Below, piece after piece: positions 53,014 through 63,515 of a stretch of DNA of 64,000 bases; the first letter of the stretch is position 1, and each line of letters begins with the position of its first letter. The stretch comes from Herbaspirillum sp. RV1423 (GTDB lineage Bacteria; Pseudomonadota; Gammaproteobacteria; Burkholderiales; Burkholderiaceae_D). The notes under the pieces were generated by a model, which had not been told where the DNA came from, did not search any database, and saw only the letters and a program-made list of their open reading frames with translations. The translations under genes were made by a program, and so were the position numbers. The stretch lies in contig NZ_CBXX010000004.1 of assembly GCF_000577615.1 (NCBI RefSeq), positions 1-64,000 of the forward strand. Direction: 5' to 3'.

Positions 53014-53530
53014 ATGAAACTCAACGACAACGACAACGACTTCGGCCGGATCATCGACAACACGCCTCTCGTCGCCATTGATCTGATCGTGCGCAACTGC
53101 CAGGGACTCGTTCTTCTGGGCCAGCGCCGCAACCGTCCCGCACGCGACTATTGGTTCGTTCCGCCGCATTCGCAAGAACGAAAAACTCGCGGATGCCTTG
53201 CAGCGTATTGCACTGACGGAACTTGGGAAGATGGTGCAGGATGGCGTCATACTCGGTGTATTCGAACATTTCTACGAGGACAATGCACTCGACTTGCCGG
53301 GCGTCAATACCCACTATGTCGTGATCGGCTATCAATGCAGGATCGATGGCGATGCGATTTCAATGCATGACCAGCAGCATGCGGAATTTCAATGGTGGAG
53401 CCCTCAGGACTTGCTCGACAGCGACGCCGTGCATGACAACACCAAAGCCTATTTCGCCTCTACGCCCACCAATGGGTTCAATGCCGCCAGCGCCGATACG
53501 GGCTTGCCTCCTGCGCCGCTATCCAAATAG
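53014..53530 (+). pseudogene. GDP-mannose mannosyl hydrolase-like Nudix gene, frameshifted
   Basis: The frame from ATG 53014 reads as a Nudix enzyme of the GDP-mannose mannosyl hydrolase type (TPLVAIDLIVRN, QRRNRPARDYWFVP). After VP the protein sense jumps to another frame (RKNEKLADALQRIALTELG, then GVFEHFYEDNA and HYVVIGYQC). The join at about 53163-53170 fits a five-base loss that removed the Gly-Gly normally following WFVP. The rest of the Nudix region and the C-terminal part are intact to 53530. The gene therefore cannot make a normal protein unless the deletion is a sequencing error. Confidence 0.75.
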
Positions 53531-53606
53531 TGCGCATTCGCGGCAAAAAAAGTCCGATAATGCTGCTCTTCATACGCCAGCGTCCAGCCAAGCCAGCCAC
53601 CAATTT

Positions 53607-54026
53607 ATGCGCGATCAGGAACAAGACTCCGACGATCTCCAGCCCACCAGGCCGTGGATTGTCCTGTCGACCACGTATGACGTGGAAGCATGGATAGACA
53701 ATTACAACCGGGATTTGCAGCAGGCGGTCAAGAAGGACAACACGAAAGGCTATGGCATCTGCTTTTGCATGGAGTTGGGCGGCGAGATTTACATGCATAC
53801 CACCTCAGAGGGCGACATCCTGCTGGATGTGACGGAGGAAGCGCAATGGGTGGCGCCGGTCATCACGGCGGCGACCGGTGTGGCGGCGCCTTCGTCATCG
53901 ATATGGGCCTTGCCCGGCGATACGCTGACGCAATTGGTGCTCGGCCTGAGCGGACTCATCGCGGCCACGCGCATCGTGGTCAGCCACGCCTACAAGACAC
54001 CGAAATCGTGGCCGCAACGCTATTGA
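53607..54026 (+). CDS. Hypothetical protein
   Basis: Protein of 139 residues from the ATG at 53607. Acidic start (MRDQEQDSDDL), a mixed domain (WIVLSTTYDVEAWIDNYN) and a hydrophobic C-terminal segment (LTQLVLGLSGLIAATRIVVS). No family recognised and only a weak ribosome site. It follows the broken Nudix gene by 76 bases. Confidence 0.5.
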   Translation: MRDQEQDSDDLQPTRPWIVLSTTYDVEAWIDNYNRDLQQAVKKDNTKGYGICFCMELGGEIYMHTTSEGDILLDVTEEAQWVAPVITAATGVAAPSSSIWALPGDTLTQLVLGLSGLIAATRIVVSHAYKTPKSWPQRY

Positions 54027-54050
54027 AGCAGCACACCCGCGAAGCAGGCG

Positions 54051-54191
54051 TTATTGCGACTTCGGCTTGGTATTGATGGCGCGGCGGGCGTCGGCGTCGC
54101 GCTCGGATTTTTTCTCGAAGTCTGTTTTTTCGCAGGCGCACAGGATAAATGCGATACATGCGGCCAGCGACAAGGCGATAAAGCGTTTCAT
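54051..54191 (-). CDS. Small lipoprotein
   Basis: Protein of 46 residues, ATG at 54191 with GGGGA upstream. MKRFIALSLAACIAF is followed by a lipobox-like ILCAC; Cys after CA is the likely lipidation site. The short mature part is charged (EKTDFEKKSERDADARR). It resembles entericidin-like or other tiny envelope lipoproteins; function unknown. Confidence 0.65.
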   Translation of the reverse strand: MKRFIALSLAACIAFILCACEKTDFEKKSERDADARRAINTKPKSQ

Positions 54192-54337
54192 GATATTCCC
54201 CATATAGATGGGCCGATGCCGCTTGAGACTGCCTGAGACGGCCTGACATCGCACCCGATATTACTCTGGGACAAGAGTCTAACCCAGCGCCTGCCAAAAA
54301 CAAAGACGCCCCCTCAAAATCCCCTCAGATGGTGCGT

Positions 54338-55684
54338 TCAGATGCCGCCGCTGCGGCTTGCCGCCAGATCGTATTTTCTGATTTTGTCGTAAAGCGTTTT
54401 GCGGGGAATGGCCAATTGTTCGGCCGCCAACGCCACATTGCCGTCAGCCGCTGCCAGCGCTGCTTCGATCAATGCGCGTTCATAAGCATCCAACTGTTGC
54501 GGCAAGGACGTTGCCGCCGGCATCGGGTCGACAACAATGGCATCAGTCACGCCAAGCACCCAGCGGTCGGCGACATTGCGCAGTTCACGCACGTTGCCCG
54601 GCCAATCGCGCTGCTGCCATTGCGCCATCTGTGCCGCAGTCCACACCGGCGCTTCGCGGCCATAGCGGATCGCCGCGGCATGGATGAAATGCGCCAGCAG
54701 CAGCGGGATGTCTTCGCGCCGCTCGCTCAAGCGCGGCAGATCGATGCTGACCACACCGATACGGTAATACAGGTCTTCGCGGAATGCGCCCTGCCCGCTC
54801 AATTGCAGCAGGTCGGCCTTGCTCGCCGCGATCACGCGGCAATCGACGGCAATCGAGTCGTTGCCGCCCAGGCGTTCCAGCTTGCGCTCCTGCAGTACGC
54901 GCAACAGCTTGACCTGCAAGGCCATCGGCATGCTTTCAATTTCGTCGAGGAACAGCGTGCCGCCGTTGGCGTATTCCAGCTTGCCGATGCGGCGCTTTTG
55001 CGCGCCGGTGAAGGCACCCGCTTCATGGCCGAAAATCTCGCTCTCGAACACGCTCTCCGGCAACGCGCCGCAATTGATCGCGACGAACGGCCCCTTGCGT
55101 TCGCTGGCGGCATGCAACTGGCGCGCCACGACTTCCTTGCCGGTGCCGGTCTGGCCGTTGATCAGGATATCCACCGCCGCCGGACCGACGCTGCGGATCA
55201 GCGTGCGCACGCGCTCCATGGCGGCCGACTGGCCGACCAGCGGCGGCAGATCGGGATGGGGATCGGCGAGCCAGGCTTCTTTCAGGCGGCGATTGTCGAG
55301 GACAAGGTTACGTTTCTCTTGTGCGCGACGGGCGGTCTCCAGCAGGCGGTCGGCGGCGAAGGGCTTTTCGATGAAATCATAGGCGCCGGCGCGCATTGCT
55401 TCCACCGCCATGCCGACGTCGCCGTGGCCGGTGACCACGATGACCGGCAAGTCGGCGTCGGCGGCCACCGCGTGCGCCAGCACTTCCAGCCCCGAGCGTC
55501 CCGGCAACCGCACGTCGGTCACGACGATGCCGGGAAAACCCGCGTGCAGCAGCGGCAACGCCTGCTCGGCGTCGGCGCAGGCCTGCACGCTGAAGCCGCC
55601 CAGCTCCAGCGTTTGCGCCGTCGCCTTGCGGACGCTTTGTTCGTCCTCGATCAAAATAGCTTGTGCGGTCAATGACTTCTCCAT
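54338..55684 (-). CDS. dctD: Sigma-54 response regulator, DctD-like
   Basis: Protein of 448 residues from the ATG at 55684. Receiver domain (residues 1-125, phospho-acceptor Asp in VVTDVRLPG). AAA+ domain: Walker [13 protein letters not shown], sigma-54 contact GAFTGA, Walker [12 protein letters not shown]-terminal Fis-type HTH ([20 protein letters not shown]). With the sensor kinase gene 11 bases upstream, it should activate a sigma-54 promoter. The best candidate is at 59130-59146, ahead of the MHS transporter gene that starts this gene row. Confidence 0.9.
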   Translation of the reverse strand: MEKSLTAQAILIEDEQSVRKATAQTLELGGFSVQACADAEQALPLLHAGFPGIVVTDVRLPGRSGLEVLAHAVAADADLPVIVVTGHGDVGMAVEAMRAGAYDFIEKPFAADRLLETARRAQEKRNLVLDNRRLKEAWLADPHPDLPPLVGQSAAMERVRTLIRSVGPAAVDILINGQTGTGKEVVARQLHAASERKGPFVAINCGALPESVFESEIFGHEAGAFTGAQKRRIGKLEYANGGTLFLDEIESMPMALQVKLLRVLQERKLERLGGNDSIAVDCRVIAASKADLLQLSGQGAFREDLYYRIGVVSIDLPRLSERREDIPLLLAHFIHAAAIRYGREAPVWTAAQMAQWQQRDWPGNVRELRNVADRWVLGVTDAIVVDPMPAATSLPQQLDAYERALIEAALAAADGNVALAAEQLAIPRKTLYDKIRKYDLAASRSGGI

Positions 55685-55694
55685 GATGTTTCCA

Positions 55695-57506
55695 CTAATG
55701 TCCCGCCTCCGGCGCCGGCAGGCGCACGATGAATTCGGCGCCGCCCTCGGGCAGATTATGCGCCGACAGCCGGCCATTCATCGCCTGCACGATGGAAGAC
55801 GAAATCGCCAGTCCCAGGCCCAGCCCCTTTCCGCTCGGCTTGGTGGTGAAGAACGGCTCGAACAGGTGCGGCGCGACTTCGTCCGGGATGCCGGGGCCCG
55901 TGTCGCGAATGCGGATGACGGCCTCGTTTGCCTCACGCTCGACGATCACAGCGACGCGCTTGTCGGCCACATATTCGACAGCCTCGACCGCATCGATGGC
56001 GTTGCGCAGGAGATTGATGAGCACCTGCTCGGTGCGCACCGCGTCGCCCATTACCTGCACCGGACTACGCACGTCGATCTCGATGGCGACCGCCTGCTGA
56101 CGAAACTCGTTGCGCAACAGCAGCACCGCTGCTTCCACCGTCTGCGCCAGGTCGACCACGGCGATATTGTCTCCGCTCTTGCGCGCGAACCCCTTGAGCT
56201 GGGCGATGATCTTGCCCATATGGGCGCTGGCGCCGCTGATGTGTTCGAGGTTCTCTTCCACTTGCGGCAACTGGCCGCGACGAATGAATTGCACAGCGTT
56301 GTCGGCGAAGGCGCGGATCGCCGCCAACGGCTGATTCAGTTCATGCGTAACGCCGGCGGCCATCTGCCCCAGCATGGCCAGCTTGCCGGCTTGCACCAGT
56401 TCGTTTTGCGTGGAACGCAGCAGGCTTTCAGTCTGCTGCAAGGTGGCGTATTTTCCTTCCAGCGCCTGGTTGGCGACGCGCAGCTCTTGGGTGCGCACGG
56501 CGATGATGACGTCGAGTTCCTGGGCTGCGCGGCGCAAGGCGTCGCGCGACTCCAGCCGCTCCTGCAAACGCCGCCGGCGCTGGTACAGCGCCCACAGAGA
56601 AATCGCCGCGATCGCCATGACCAGCGCCACCCACATTGACCATAGCATGGCGATACGGGCAATGCGTGCCTGCGACGGAAACAGCATCAATTGCCAACCC
56701 TGCTTGTCGATGGCGCGTGAGACGTGCTCGCCGAAGCCGCGCCGCAACTCCTTCGGCATGCCGGCCACTGGCGTGATCGGCTGGTCGGCGTATTGATGAG
56801 TGTCGGCCAGTTCCTGCTGCAGGCCCTTGTCGATCGGACGCAGGCTGTGATATTTCCACTCGGGACGATTGCTGAGAAACACCACGCCGCTGCGATCGGC
56901 CAGCGTGATCGGGTCTTCATTGCTGCGCCAGGTATGTTCGAATTCGGACAGGTCCACCTTGACGGTCATGACACCAATCGGTTTGCCTTGGCCGCGCGCC
57001 GTACCCGTAGCGTAAATCGGCTGCGCCATGAAATATCCCGGCTCGCTGGAGATATTGCCGATGCCGTAAAAGCGGCCGCTGCGCCCGGCCAGCGCTTCCA
57101 CGAAGTAAGGACGGAAGCCGAAATCGCGGCCGACGAAAGTGGTGTCTTCGCTCCAGTTGCTGGCCGCGAGCGTCATGCCCTTGTCATCCATCATGTAAAT
57201 CGCCAGCACCTTCGATTGCCGTTGAATCGCCTGCAAACTCAGGTTGAGACGCCGCACCGCCGCCGCGTCGTCGGGATGATGCAGCACCTGGTCGACGTCG
57301 GCCAGCGCGCCGAGCGCATAAGGCATGATCTCGAACTTGTCGAGGATGGATTGCAGATCCAGCGCGACGATCTGCAACTGGCGCTCGCCGGCTGCATGCA
57401 GGTCGCTGCGCGCCTTGCTCGCCGCCAGGAAATACGTCGCAAAAAAAACCGCCGCCGCGCATAGCGCGACGACGGCAATCGAAAGGGGAATCTTGCGGGA
57501 AGTCAT
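55695..57506 (-). CDS. dctB: Sensor histidine kinase, DctB-like
   Basis: Protein of 603 residues from ATG 57506. Two membrane helices (residues about 8-29 and 290-312) enclose a periplasmic double-Cache sensor domain (VLAIYMMDDKGMTLAASNWS in its first half). The cytoplasmic part has a short coiled coil, the H-box GVTHELNQPLAAIRAFADNA with the phospho-His, and the ATPase with NAIDAVEAV, RDTGPGIPDEV and GLGLGLAIS. This is the DctB plan for sensing C4-dicarboxylates or related acids. Partner: the DctD-like regulator directly downstream. Confidence 0.9.
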   Translation of the reverse strand: MTSRKIPLSIAVVALCAAAVFFATYFLAASKARSDLHAAGERQLQIVALDLQSILDKFEIMPYALGALADVDQVLHHPDDAAAVRRLNLSLQAIQRQSKVLAIYMMDDKGMTLAASNWSEDTTFVGRDFGFRPYFVEALAGRSGRFYGIGNISSEPGYFMAQPIYATGTARGQGKPIGVMTVKVDLSEFEHTWRSNEDPITLADRSGVVFLSNRPEWKYHSLRPIDKGLQQELADTHQYADQPITPVAGMPKELRRGFGEHVSRAIDKQGWQLMLFPSQARIARIAMLWSMWVALVMAIAAISLWALYQRRRRLQERLESRDALRRAAQELDVIIAVRTQELRVANQALEGKYATLQQTESLLRSTQNELVQAGKLAMLGQMAAGVTHELNQPLAAIRAFADNAVQFIRRGQLPQVEENLEHISGASAHMGKIIAQLKGFARKSGDNIAVVDLAQTVEAAVLLLRNEFRQQAVAIEIDVRSPVQVMGDAVRTEQVLINLLRNAIDAVEAVEYVADKRVAVIVEREANEAVIRIRDTGPGIPDEVAPHLFEPFFTTKPSGKGLGLGLAISSSIVQAMNGRLSAHNLPEGGAEFIVRLPAPEAGH

Positions 57507-57590
57507 GGCGGGCAAAGCGATCGAGGTCTGAATAATCCGGCCTCTATGATAACCGCGAGCGCGCATCGCCCGAACCTTCCCGCAACGCCA

Positions 57591-58925
57591 TCAGTCTTCG
57601 TCCTTCAGATAGCCGACCTTGGTCGGGTCCGGCATCCAGAAGGTGATCAGCAAGGCGATCGCGCACAGGATGGACACGTACCAGTAGAAACTGGACTCCA
57701 TGCCGGCCGCCTTGAACGACAGCGCGACGAACTCGGCCGAGCCGCCAAACAGCGCATTGCCCACTGCATACGACAGTCCGACGCACAAGGCGCGCACCTC
57801 GGGCGGAAACATCTCGGCCTTGATCAGGCCGCTGATCGAGGTGTAGAAGCTGACGATCGCCAGCGCCAGGATGGCCAGGCCGAAAGCCGCATACGGATCG
57901 GTGACATCCTTGAGCAGATGCAGGATGGGCATCGTGCACAGGGTGCCCAAAACGCCGAAGAACAGCATCATGTTGCGACGGCCGATCTTGTCGGACAGCG
58001 CACCGAACAACGGTTGCATGATCATGTAGACGAACAGCGCGCCGGTCATCACGGCACTGGCGGTCTTGGCGTTCATGCCGGCGGTATTGACCAGATACTT
58101 CTGCATGTAGGTGGTGAAGGTGTAGAACATCAGCGAGCCGCCGGCGGTGAAGCCGACCACGGTGAAGAAGGCGCGCTTGTGCTTCCACAGGCCGGCGAAG
58201 GTACCGGCGTCCTTCTTCTTGCGGGTTTCGTCGGTGGCGGTTTCCGTCAACGATTTGCGGAGGTACAGCGCAATCAGCGCACCGCCCGCGCCCAGCACGA
58301 ACGGCACACGCCAGCCCCAGGCGCGCAATTCTTCATTGCTCAGGGTCTGCTGCATGACCACCAGCACCAGCACCGCCAGCAACTGGCCGCCGATCAGGGT
58401 GACGTATTGAAAGGAGGCGAAAAAGCCACGATTGTTCTTGGGCGCGACTTCACTCATGTAGGTCGCGCTGGTGCCGTACTCTCCACCCACCGACAGTCCC
58501 TGGAACAGGCGCGCCACCAGCAGCAGGAAAGGCGCCACCGTGCCGATTGTTGCGTACGTCGGCATGAAAGCGATCATCAGCGAGCCGCCGCACATCATCA
58601 GCACCGAGATCATCATCGACGTCCGGCGGCCATGCTTGTCGGCGATGCGGCCGAACAGCCAGCCGCCGATCGGGCGCATCAGGAAACCGGCGGCGAAAAC
58701 GCCGGCGGTGTTCAGCAATTGCGTCGTGGTGTCGCCTTTTGGGAAAAATGCCGGCGCGAAATAGATGGCGCAGAAGGAATAGACGTAAAAGTCGAACCAT
58801 TCGACCAGATTGCCGGACGAAGCGCCGAGGATCGCGAAAATGCGCTGCCGCGTCGTGGACGGAGCGGCAGAGGCGCCGGCCGTTGCTCCGGCGACGCCGG
58901 AAGGCGCGGAAACTGTTTGGGTCAT
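57591..58925 (-). CDS. kgtP: MHS-family dicarboxylate/alpha-ketoglutarate transporter
   Basis: Protein of 444 residues with 12 hydrophobic segments. Metabolite:H+ symporter features: [14 protein letters not shown] (residues 36-49), [14 protein letters not shown] between helices 2 and 3, and the family pattern [15 protein letters not shown]. This matches KgtP-type importers of alpha-ketoglutarate and related acids. It heads the kgtP-dctB-dctD row with an 84-base gap to dctB. The long leader and sigma-54 promoter at 59130 suggest induction by the two-component system. Confidence 0.85.
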   Translation of the reverse strand: MTQTVSAPSGVAGATAGASAAPSTTRQRIFAILGASSGNLVEWFDFYVYSFCAIYFAPAFFPKGDTTTQLLNTAGVFAAGFLMRPIGGWLFGRIADKHGRRTSMMISVLMMCGGSLMIAFMPTYATIGTVAPFLLLVARLFQGLSVGGEYGTSATYMSEVAPKNNRGFFASFQYVTLIGGQLLAVLVLVVMQQTLSNEELRAWGWRVPFVLGAGGALIALYLRKSLTETATDETRKKKDAGTFAGLWKHKRAFFTVVGFTAGGSLMFYTFTTYMQKYLVNTAGMNAKTASAVMTGALFVYMIMQPLFGALSDKIGRRNMMLFFGVLGTLCTMPILHLLKDVTDPYAAFGLAILALAIVSFYTSISGLIKAEMFPPEVRALCVGLSYAVGNALFGGSAEFVALSFKAAGMESSFYWYVSILCAIALLITFWMPDPTKVGYLKDED

Positions 58926-59129
58926 TGTTATCTCCAGATTGTTGATGGAAAGGCTGAACGCGCCCGCGATGACTCAGGGACGCAGGTACGGCCGGTTGAT
59001 GGCGAATGCCTGCAATCGCGTCCGCCACGGCGGTGCGACAAGAGCAAGAAAGAGACGTTGATTTGCTGGATTACAGCGAGGAAAGCGGCGTCACATCTGT
59101 CTCCCGTTTTATTGTTTTGAGAGAGCTAT

Positions 59130-59146
59130 TGCAGGCTTCATGCCAA
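59130..59146 (-). promoter_or_regulatory. Sigma-54 promoter ahead of the MHS transporter
   Basis: Read on the minus strand: TTGGCATGAAGCCTGCA. The -24 GG and -12 GC are exactly ten bases apart, as required, and the match to YTGGCACGrNNNTTGCW is good. It lies about 205 bases before the kgtP start, in a 400-base gap that holds no gene. Confidence 0.7.
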
Positions 59147-59195
59147 TAACCGGGAAAAATACAAACCACTGATTTAAAAGGATTTCCATAGAGAG

Positions 59196-59216
59196 AATTG
59201 CCTCGCGAAAGCAATT
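59196..59216. promoter_or_regulatory. Possible DctD-binding site
   Basis: Dyad AATTGC-N9-GCAATT, located about 50 bases upstream of the sigma-54 promoter, where an enhancer-binding activator would bind. Only one good copy was seen. Confidence 0.4.
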
Positions 59217-59273
59217 TTCTTGCGGAAAACCGGAATCGGAAAAGCGAGCATTCCGAATATCCAGCCGCCAACG

Positions 59274-59306
59274 AAAAAAGCCCGGACCTTGACGGTGCGG
59301 GCTTTC
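59274..59306 (-). terminator. Terminator of the chemotaxis receptor gene
   Basis: On the minus strand GGAAAGCCCG ... CGGGCTTTTTT follows the receptor stop at 59327 within 25 bases. Good stem and T-run. Confidence 0.8.
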
Positions 59307-59326
59307 CGAAGTGCGAGGTCCGGCAT

Positions 59327-60940
59327 TTATTGCAGGCGCGGTTCCTTCGGCGTGATGTCGATGGTGCGGTGCGCAGCGGGCAAGGCAGGCATACCGCTCA
59401 GCGTGAAAACGCTGACCAGTTGCGCCAGGCTGTCGGCCTGGGTCTGCATTGATGCCGCAGCGGCTGCAGCCTGCTCGACCAGCGCCGCGTTTTGCTGGGT
59501 CACCTGGTCCATCTGGGTGATCGCGTGGTTGATCTGTTCGATGCCGGTGGTCTGCTCCTCACTGGCGGAACTGATCTCGGCAACGATGTCAGTCACGCGC
59601 TTGACGCTGTTGACCACCTCTTCCATGGTCGCCCCGGCCTGCTCGACCAGCTTGCTGCCGTTGCCGACTTTTTCCACCGAGTCGTTGATCAGCACCTTGA
59701 TCTCTTTGGCTGCGGCGGCGGAGCGTTGCGCCAGGCTGCGCACTTCGCTCGCCACCACGGCGAAACCGCGGCCCTGTTCGCCGGCGCGCGCCGCTTCCAC
59801 TGCGGCATTGAGCGCCAAAATATTGGTCTGGAAGGCGATGCCATCGATCACGCTGATGATGTCGACGATCTTCTTCGACGACGCGTTGATGGCGCCCATG
59901 GTGTCAACCACCTGGCCGACTACGCCGCCGCCCTGGGTGGCGATATCGGAAGCGGACACGGCCAATTGGTTGGCCTGGCGCGCATTGTCGGCGTTCTGCT
60001 TGACGGTGGAGATCAGCTCTTCCATCGACGACGCGGTTTCTTCCAGCGCGCTGGCTTGCTGCTCGGTGCGCGAGGACAGGTCGAGGTTGCCGGCGGCGAT
60101 CTCGCTGGACGCAGTGGCGATGGTGTCGGTGCCGCTGCGCACGTTGCTGACAATCCCGCGCAGGCTCTTGTTCATGTCTTGCAGGGCTTGCAGCAACTGG
60201 CCGGTTTCATCCCTGCTGCTGACCGTCACGTCGGCGGTCAGATCACCTTCGGCGACGCGGCGCGAGATGATCACGGCGGAATTGATCGGACGCGTGATGC
60301 CGACCGTCAGGTACCAGGCGCACAGGACGCCCAACGCCAGGATCAAGCCCTCCAGCACCAGCAGCAGGATGCGGCTGTCGTCGGCGATGACGTCAATGTG
60401 CTGGGCGGTCTCGTCGATTTCCTTGCGCTGCAGTTCGACCAGTTGGCGCATGGTGTCCTGGTAGGCGTTGGACGCCGGCACGAAGGTTTTGTCGAGTATG
60501 CGCGCGGCTTCCTCGATATTTCCCGCAGCCTTGGCCTTGTTGATGTCGTCGCGCGAAGACAGGTAAATCTTGCGCTGCTCGCCGATCTTTTGGAACAGCT
60601 TCTTTTCTTCGTCACTTTCCAGCAGTGCTTCGACCTTCTTCTGGTATTCGCCGGAGCTCTTCGATGAAGCTGCGGCTTCTTGCGCGAAATACGGACCGAG
60701 CGCCGGATCGCTGCTCTTGGCGATGGCGATGGTGCGGCGAATGCCGCTGACAAGGTTGGCGTACCAGTCGCCGATCAGGCGTTCTTTCAGCAGAGGCTGG
60801 CTCATCATGTCGCGCGTGGCGGACGACACCGTTTGCAAACGCCAGATGCCGATGGCGGTGATCACGATAGAGAAGGCCAGAATGATGGCGAAGCCCAGAG
60901 CAAGGCGCTTGCCGATTTTCATGTTTCCGATAATGTTCAT
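59327..60940 (-). CDS. Methyl-accepting chemotaxis protein
   Basis: Protein of 537 residues. First membrane helix at residues 11-32, a four-helix-bundle sensor domain (33-185), second helix (about 188-210), HAMP (210-265), then the signalling domain with hairpin tip [20 protein letters not shown] near residue 380. Methylation-helix Gln/Glu pairs are visible ([20 protein letters not shown] in outline). Start at 60940 or at the in-frame ATG 60922. No C-terminal NWETF-type CheR tether is present. The ligand is unknown. Confidence 0.9.
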   Translation of the reverse strand: MNIIGNMKIGKRLALGFAIILAFSIVITAIGIWRLQTVSSATRDMMSQPLLKERLIGDWYANLVSGIRRTIAIAKSSDPALGPYFAQEAAASSKSSGEYQKKVEALLESDEEKKLFQKIGEQRKIYLSSRDDINKAKAAGNIEEAARILDKTFVPASNAYQDTMRQLVELQRKEIDETAQHIDVIADDSRILLLVLEGLILALGVLCAWYLTVGITRPINSAVIISRRVAEGDLTADVTVSSRDETGQLLQALQDMNKSLRGIVSNVRSGTDTIATASSEIAAGNLDLSSRTEQQASALEETASSMEELISTVKQNADNARQANQLAVSASDIATQGGGVVGQVVDTMGAINASSKKIVDIISVIDGIAFQTNILALNAAVEAARAGEQGRGFAVVASEVRSLAQRSAAAAKEIKVLINDSVEKVGNGSKLVEQAGATMEEVVNSVKRVTDIVAEISSASEEQTTGIEQINHAITQMDQVTQQNAALVEQAAAAAASMQTQADSLAQLVSVFTLSGMPALPAAHRTIDITPKEPRLQ

Positions 60941-61075
60941 TGCTTGTGTTCCATCCCGTTTTTATCCGCCGCTGCGGCAGCTTGTTTTTTCAAATGCTCG
61001 ATCTGACTGGTCTTACCACGTCAGACCATCATTACAAAGCAAAACGGGACATTTGATTCACGGCAACATAGCCTG

Positions 61076-61102
61076 AAAAGCCCCGTAAATCAGGGCTTTG
61101 AC
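61076..61102 (-). terminator. Terminator behind the beta-lactamase gene
   Basis: On the minus strand CAAAGCCC ... GGGGCTTTTC, about 80 bases after the bla stop. Moderate stem, short T-run. Confidence 0.6.
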
Positions 61103-61181
61103 GCAAGGCAACGAAGAGATCGGAAATCGAAAAGGATGAATCATTTCCCTTTCGTCAACACCAGCCGATATCTGAGTCTCA

Positions 61182-62081
61182 TCAATCGAGGCCCGCCACG
61201 ATCAATTTGCCGACATCAGCCAGCACGGCATTGCGCCGTTCCGCCGGCGCCTTGGTCTCGGTCAGGTAAATGGATGCCAGCAAAGGCTTGCCCTGCGGCG
61301 GCCAGATAATGGCGACGGTATTGGTGGTGCCGTGGTCGCCGGAACCGGTCTTGTCGCCGACCTTCCAGCCGGGCGCCATGCCGGCGCGGAGGCGCTGATC
61401 GCCGGTCTTGTTGGCAGCCATCCACGCGGTGATCTGGCGACGCGATGCGGGAGACAAGACGTCGCCCAACAAAACCTTGTGCAGATTGGCGGTCATTGCC
61501 GCCGGCGTCGTAGTGTCGCGCGGATCGCCTGGGATGGCGCTATTGAGCTCGGTTTCGAAGCGGCTCAGCCGCGTGACGCCGTCGCCCAGCGACGCCACGA
61601 AATCGTTGAACGGCTCCAATCCTCCAATACTACGAAGTATCAGGTTGGCAGCGGTATTATCGCTCAAGGTGATGGCCGCCTCGCAAAGTTGCGCCAGCGA
61701 CAAGCCGTCGCCACCGACATGTTTGGCGGTCGTCGGTGAATACGACACCAGCACGTCTTCGCCGTAGACGATGCGGCGATCTAGTTGCTCGGCGCCGGCA
61801 TCGACCCGCTTGAGCACCGCCGACGCCGCCAGGAACTTGAACGTGCTGCACATCGGAAAGCGCTCGTCGGCACGATAACCCCAATGCTTGCCGCTGGCAG
61901 TATCGAGAATCTCCACGCCGAGACGGCCGTTGACGCCGGCTTCCAGTTTGGCCAGCCGGGAGACGACTGACGACGACCCCATAGTTTTTTTTGCCTTTGC
62001 TGCATCTGCCGCCCATGCTCCTGTGGCGCAGCCTGCCAGGACGCTTCCTGTCATGGCGAGGAAATGTCTTCTGCCGATCAT
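61182..62081 (-). CDS. bla: Class A beta-lactamase
   Basis: Periplasmic serine beta-lactamase of 299 residues; ATG at 62081 with AAGGAG upstream. The signal peptide begins MIGRRHFLAMTGS, a possible twin-arginine type, ending near AWAADA. Active-site motifs are complete: STFK (Ser79, Lys82), SDN (140-142), the omega-loop Glu176 in ETELN, and KTG (244-246). It hydrolyses penicillins and possibly cephalosporins; the spectrum cannot be told. Divergent from an ampR-like gene, as in inducible chromosomal systems. Confidence 0.93.
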   Translation of the reverse strand: MIGRRHFLAMTGSVLAGCATGAWAADAAKAKKTMGSSSVVSRLAKLEAGVNGRLGVEILDTASGKHWGYRADERFPMCSTFKFLAASAVLKRVDAGAEQLDRRIVYGEDVLVSYSPTTAKHVGGDGLSLAQLCEAAITLSDNTAANLILRSIGGLEPFNDFVASLGDGVTRLSRFETELNSAIPGDPRDTTTPAAMTANLHKVLLGDVLSPASRRQITAWMAANKTGDQRLRAGMAPGWKVGDKTGSGDHGTTNTVAIIWPPQGKPLLASIYLTETKAPAERRNAVLADVGKLIVAGLD

Positions 62082-62193
62082 ATTTTCTCCTTGCATAAAT
62101 GGGAATGAAGCGAAATCATAGGCAGCAACCAATGCCGTCGCAATTCATCATAATTTGCATCAGACCAAAGAAAAACTGATACCAAAGATCATC

Positions 62194-63051
62194 ATGCACC
62201 TTCCTCTCAACGCCCTGCGCGCCTTCGAAGTGGCGGCACGCCATCTCAGCTTCACCCACGCCGCCGACGAGCTGAACGTGACCCAAACCGCCGTCAGCAT
62301 GCAGGTCAAGAACCTGGAAGAGCGCATGGGCGTGCTCCTGTTCCGGCGCCTGCCGCGCGGCTTGGCGTTGACCGACGAAGGACTGGCCCTGCTGCCGGTG
62401 CTGGCGGAATCGTTCGGGCGCATCGCCACGGTGCTGGGCCAGTTCGAAAACGGCCGGATGCGGGAAGTACTGACGCTGGGCGTGGTCGGGACGTTTGCGG
62501 TGGGCTGGCTGATGCCGCGGCTGCGCGAATTCCAGCAGACTTATCCTTTCGTCGACCTGCGCCTGCTCACGAACAACAACCGCGTCGACCTGGCCGGCGA
62601 AGGACTGGATTACGCGATCCGCTTCGGTGACGGTGCCTGGCACGGCACCGAGGCCGAGCGCCTGTTCGCGGCGCCGCTTTCGCCGATGTGCGCGCCTGCC
62701 GTCGCCGAGCGCTTGCGCCGCCCGCAGGATCTGGCCGGCGAAACGCTGTTGCGCTCTTATCGCACCGATGAATGGAACAACTGGTTTGCCGCCGCCGGAG
62801 TTCCCTGCCCGCCGATCCGCGGCTTCGTGTTCGATTCGTCGCTGACCATGGCCGAGGCGGCGGCACAGCAAGCCGGCGTCGCCTTGCTGCCGATGAATAT
62901 GTTCGAACGAGAACTGCACCAGGGCCGGCTGATGTGTCCTTTCGAGATTTCCGTCAGCAATGGCGCCTACTGGCTCACGCGCTTGAAATCGAGACAGGAA
63001 ACCACTGCGATGCTGGCCTTTCGCACGTGGCTGCTAGGCCAGCCGGCGTAG
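62194..63051 (+). CDS. ampR: LysR-type regulator, AmpR-like
   Basis: Protein of 285 residues from the ATG at 62194. HTH: LRAFEVAARHLSFTHAADEL and QTAVSMQVKNLEERMGVLLF (in outline), strongly AmpR/GcvA-like. The effector domain has GVVGTFAVGWLMPRL and TNNNRVDLAGEGLDYAIRFG. AmpR senses muropeptides from cell-wall recycling and switches the divergent beta-lactamase gene. The 112-base gap 62082-62193 should carry its binding site. The bla pairing and divergent layout support the call over a generic GcvA. Confidence 0.85.
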   Translation: MHLPLNALRAFEVAARHLSFTHAADELNVTQTAVSMQVKNLEERMGVLLFRRLPRGLALTDEGLALLPVLAESFGRIATVLGQFENGRMREVLTLGVVGTFAVGWLMPRLREFQQTYPFVDLRLLTNNNRVDLAGEGLDYAIRFGDGAWHGTEAERLFAAPLSPMCAPAVAERLRRPQDLAGETLLRSYRTDEWNNWFAAAGVPCPPIRGFVFDSSLTMAEAAAQQAGVALLPMNMFERELHQGRLMCPFEISVSNGAYWLTRLKSRQETTAMLAFRTWLLGQPA

Positions 63052-63220
63052 GGAAAAGACCACAAAAGCATCAGGAATTGCCTGATAACCGAGAAAGAAG
63101 GCACACCGTAGAATAAATGATATAAACTATTTACAGGTCGCTTGTTCTGCGGTTTGCGCGATCAATGCAAACGATTACAAGCGGTTGGCAACATGTCTCA
63201 ACAAGGAAAAGGGGGACATC

Positions 63221-63373
63221 ATGAAAAAATACTTCTCTACGCTGTACAGGAAACTGGTCGACTACCTGAACGACTCCAGTACCCTGACGACCGGTTCGCA
63301 TCGCGGCGAACCGCATTGCTGCGGCATGTATTCCGGCCTGTCCGACCTCGACCAGCGACACGGCGAGAATTGA
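63221..63373 (+). CDS. Small hypothetical protein (50 residues)
   Basis: ATG at 63221 has a strong AGGGGGA site. Amphipathic basic start (MKKYFSTLYRKLVDYLND), then SHRGEPHCCGMYSGLSDLD with adjacent cysteines. No signal peptide. Good ribosome site and GC-rich codon use suggest it is real; no family recognised. Confidence 0.6.
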   Translation: MKKYFSTLYRKLVDYLNDSSTLTTGSHRGEPHCCGMYSGLSDLDQRHGEN

Positions 63374-63515
63374 AATCCACACCCGCCCCCGCGCAAGCGG
63401 CCGGGCGGGCATGCCCCCCCCCTCTCCGGCTTTGCTGCCCTTTCCTTTTGCCCGTCCTTGCAGACATCCCGCCTTATAATTCTGCTTTCTGCTGTTCATC
63501 GTCGCTGCCGTTCCC

